A stretch of DNA of 6,122 nucleotides from JACDDK01 sp035689095. GTDB lineage: Bacteria; Actinomycetota; Rubrobacteria; Rubrobacterales; Rubrobacteraceae. A program made the translations under genes and the position numbers. Where the stretch lies: assembly GCA_035689095.1 (NCBI GenBank), contig DASSMB010000298.1, positions 1-6,122 of the forward strand, read 5' to 3'. The notes below the pieces were generated by a model. The model made no database searches, was not told the origin of the DNA, and saw only the letters and a program-made list of their open reading frames with translations. The number at the start of each line of letters is the position of its first letter. Position 1 is the first letter of the stretch. Of the stretch, positions 4,860 through 6,122 are shown piece by piece.

Positions 4860-6122
4860 ATGTTCAGCACCGACAGGCCGTGGCTGAAGGCATACGAGGG
4901 ATACGCGGAGCCGGAGACGGAGATATTCCCCGGTTCGATCTACGACTTCTTCCGCGACTCGGCCGAGCGGCACGGCGACAAGACCGCCCTGACGTTCTAC
5001 GGTACTCAGTTCTCTTTCCAGCGGCTACTGGCCCTCTCCGAGAAGATGGCCGCCTCCCTCGCCGCCAGCGGCGTAAAGAAGGGAGACCGGGTCGCGCTGA
5101 TGCTCCCTAACTGTCCGCAGTACGTCGTCTCCTTCTTCGGGGTTCTCAAGCTCGGCGCTATCGTCACGCAGCTCAACCCGATGTACGTCGAGCGCGAGAT
5201 AGAGCACATCCTGCGCGACTCCGGCGCGGAGACTATAGCCATCTACTCGGACATGTACGAGCGCGTGAAGTCCGTCCTCCCGGCGTCGAGCGTGAGAAAC
5301 GTCGTCGTGGTGGACTTCAGGGACGAGCCGGAGGGCCTGGACGCCGGCCATCACAGCTTCGGAGACTTCCTGGGTATGGACGCCGACCCCGCGCCGCAGG
5401 CGGAGATCGAGCCAGCCGAGGACGTGGCCGCCTTGCAGTACACGGGAGGCACGACCGGCGTCTCGAAGGGCGCGATGCTCACGCACCGCAACCTGGTGGC
5501 GAACGTGCAGCAGGCGCTCGACCTGTTCATAGACGACCCCGGAGCTTTCTCCAACAACCAGGCGGTGATGGGCATCCTACCGATGTTCCACATCTTCGGT
5601 CTGACGTGCGTGATGCTCTTCGCTATCCGGCAGGGGCTGAACCAGCTACTCCTGCCGCGCTTCGACCCCGGCGAGGTCCTGAAATTGGTCAGGGAGCACC
5701 GGCCTGTGATGTTCAGCGGCGTGCCGACGATGTTCATGGCGCTCAACAGCAGCGGCGCGGACCTGAGGAAGCACCGCTTCCATGAGGTCAGGGTCTACAA
5801 CTCCGGCGGCGCGGCCCTGCCGGTGAACCTCAAGCGCTCCTTCGAGGACAAGACCGGACGGCCGCTCTTTGAAGGCTACGGGCTCTCGGAAGCCTCGCCG
5901 GTGACGCACTTCAACCCGCCGTTCACGGGCGCGGGGCGCGAGGGGAGCATCGGGGTCCCCGTGCCGAGCACCGACGCGAGGATCGTGGACGTGGAGAGCG
6001 GGGAGCGGGAGATGCCGGTCGGAGAGCCGGGGGAGTTGATCATAAAGGGACCGCAGGTGATGAAGGGCTACCGGAACATGCCCGAGGAGACGGCCAGGAC
6101 TCTCAGGGACGGCTGGCTCTAC
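4860..6122 (+). CDS. fadD: Long-chain fatty acid-CoA ligase (FadD/LcfA-like), 3' end missing
   Basis: The frame stays open from the ATG to the window edge (421 codons); family members have roughly 510-560 residues, so about 100-140 C-terminal residues are missing. It forms acyl-CoA from a fatty acid, ATP and CoA through an acyl-adenylate. The N terminus (RPWLKAY, 6-12; KTALTFYGTQFSF, 41-53; GDRVALMLPNCPQYV, 75-89) resembles Bacillus LcfA. The phosphate loop is YTGGTTGVSKGAMLTH (194-209), with Ser in place of the usual Pro before Lys203. MFHIFG (242-247), NSGGAALP (314-321) and GYGLSEASPVTH (339-350) are the further adenylation motifs. The visible part stops at DGWLY (417-421), just before the ATP-ribose-binding TGD expected next, and the hinge and catalytic lysine lie beyond the window. 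It has its own promoter-like region, so it may be regulated separately from the preceding run. Exact chain-length preference cannot be read. Confidence 0.92.
   Translation, partial: MFSTDRPWLKAYEGYAEPETEIFPGSIYDFFRDSAERHGDKTALTFYGTQFSFQRLLALSEKMAASLAASGVKKGDRVALMLPNCPQYVVSFFGVLKLGAIVTQLNPMYVEREIEHILRDSGAETIAIYSDMYERVKSVLPASSVRNVVVVDFRDEPEGLDAGHHSFGDFLGMDADPAPQAEIEPAEDVAALQYTGGTTGVSKGAMLTHRNLVANVQQALDLFIDDPGAFSNNQAVMGILPMFHIFGLTCVMLFAIRQGLNQLLLPRFDPGEVLKLVREHRPVMFSGVPTMFMALNSSGADLRKHRFHEVRVYNSGGAALPVNLKRSFEDKTGRPLFEGYGLSEASPVTHFNPPFTGAGREGSIGVPVPSTDARIVDVESGEREMPVGEPGELIIKGPQVMKGYRNMPEETARTLRDGWLY

Overview
This window is high-GC bacterial DNA with genes packed on the plus strand only. Isoleucine ATA and arginine AGG codons are frequent in every gene, although the third base is otherwise mostly G or C. 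ATA is very rare in Streptomyces-like actinobacteria but common in Rubrobacter and its relatives. Together with the actinobacterial look of the proteins, this makes a Rubrobacter-type (deep-branching Actinomycetota) host my best guess. It is an inference from codon use and family resemblance, not from a marker gene.

Layout. Positions 1-654 hold the 3' part of a 2-phosphosulfolactate phosphatase gene (comB); its start lies outside the window. A tight unidirectional run follows: an APH-fold kinase of the ACAD10/ACAD11/LvaA type (670-1728), a (S)-3-hydroxyacyl-CoA dehydrogenase (1728-2582), a FabG-like short-chain dehydrogenase (2635-3396), a MaoC N-type hot-dog subunit (3399-3851), a MaoC C-type catalytic hot-dog subunit (3848-4276) and a PaaI-type hot-dog thioesterase (about 4295-4738). 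Gaps are 15, -1, 52, 2, -4 and 18 nt, so this looks like one transcript with coupled translation. A 121-nt intergenic region (4739-4859) then carries a possible promoter, a 32-bp inverted repeat around its -10 region, a 16-bp perfect palindrome and a strong Shine-Dalgarno. It leads into a long-chain acyl-CoA ligase gene (4860 onward), cut off by the window edge after 421 codons.

How the genes may work together. The ligase activates an acid to its CoA thioester. The MaoC pair could hydrate 2-enoyl-CoA (or dehydrate 3-hydroxyacyl-CoA) with R stereochemistry, and the SDR could interconvert the (R)-3-hydroxy and 3-oxo forms. The HAD-type dehydrogenase does the same for the S isomer, and the thioesterase can release free acid. 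The APH-fold kinase is the unusual member: relatives phosphorylate 4-hydroxyacyl-CoA so that the hydroxyl can be eliminated or moved to C3 for beta-oxidation. The main hypothesis is therefore a gene set for degrading hydroxylated or otherwise awkward acyl-CoAs. No acyl-CoA dehydrogenase or thiolase is in the window; they would have to be encoded elsewhere. No RNA genes, mobile elements or CRISPR arrays were seen, and no gap longer than 300 bases lacks a gene.
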